Origin: Veillonella caviae
Lineage (GTDB): Bacteria; Bacillota; Negativicutes; Veillonellales; Veillonellaceae
Direction: 5' to 3'
NCBI RefSeq assembly: GCF_003992125.1
Contig: NZ_RQUY01000004.1
Location: 55,736-119,735, forward strand
DNA: 64,000 bases
Positions 63,977-64,000 of the stretch are shown here, in pieces. The notes beneath the pieces were generated by a model. It searched no databases, was not told the origin of the DNA, and worked only from the letters and a program-made list of their open reading frames with translations. How positions within the stretch are numbered: position 1 is the first letter of the stretch; the number at the start of each line of letters is the position of its first letter. A program made the position numbers and the translations under genes.

Positions 63977-64000
63977 AATGCTAGGCCAGCGTCTAAAGGC

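Overview
The window reads as a chromosomal segment of a low-GC diderm Firmicute (Negativicutes), most like Veillonella. The reasons are an outer-membrane/capsule export set (Wza-, Wzi- and WbaP-like proteins), an AsmA-like periplasmic protein, a secreted SLH-plus-barrel type protein, Firmicute-style strong Shine-Dalgarno sites with frequent TTG/GTG starts, and AT-rich spacers. The genus is inferred; no 16S gene is present.

Layout. Positions 1-9600 (mostly minus strand) hold housekeeping genes: MntH-type metal transporter, tRNA-Ser(GCU), Dps, cysK-cysE, QueF and an AsmA-like protein. 9216-11133 is an amtB-glnB ammonium module. 11163-19625 is a complete his operon whose first gene is a natural HisZ-HisG fusion. 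The missing histidinol phosphatase is probably the PHP-family gene at 38387-39250. 19668-38310 is one long minus-strand polysaccharide locus, read wbaP, wza, wzz, wzy, glf, acyltransferase, DUF4422 transferase, TagD-Gfo/Idh fusion, HisC-like aminotransferase, CDP-alcohol phosphotransferase, LicD, Bcs1-like CDP-ribitol enzyme, GT2, wzx, wzi. It predicts a Wzx/Wzy-made, probably O-acylated polymer with galactofuranose and (ribitol-)phosphate parts. 40221-43212 is an ECF transporter with a TrpP-like S domain fused to an ATPase. 43412-46099 carries a BRO/DinD-like gene, a flavin reductase and a Phd/YefM-RelE toxin-antitoxin pair. 46212-50959 is an rbsKDACB ribose operon (plus strand). 51104-53052 holds a solitary HipA-like kinase and a GNAT enzyme.

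The right end is accessory DNA. 53285-61038 is a tight four-gene minus-strand operon: HTH regulator, a 344-aa degenerate methyltransferase-like protein, a 1571-aa protein combining GIY-YIG-like, SF2 helicase, adenine methyltransferase and HNH-like signatures, and a 588-aa protein with a C-terminal PD-(D/E)xK motif. This is the best candidate for a little-described restriction/defence system. It is bordered by a decayed mobile element (a primase fragment fused to a serine-recombinase fragment with three nonsense codons), two truncated amino-acid ABC transporter genes, and IS-like ends at the window edge.

Non-coding highlights are two hairpins flanking the HipA gene that share the same 29-nt loop but have unrelated stems, a perfect 29-bp-arm palindrome upstream of the toxin-antitoxin pair, short tandem-repeat families in his-operon spacers, and terminator-containing leaders before cysK and amtB.
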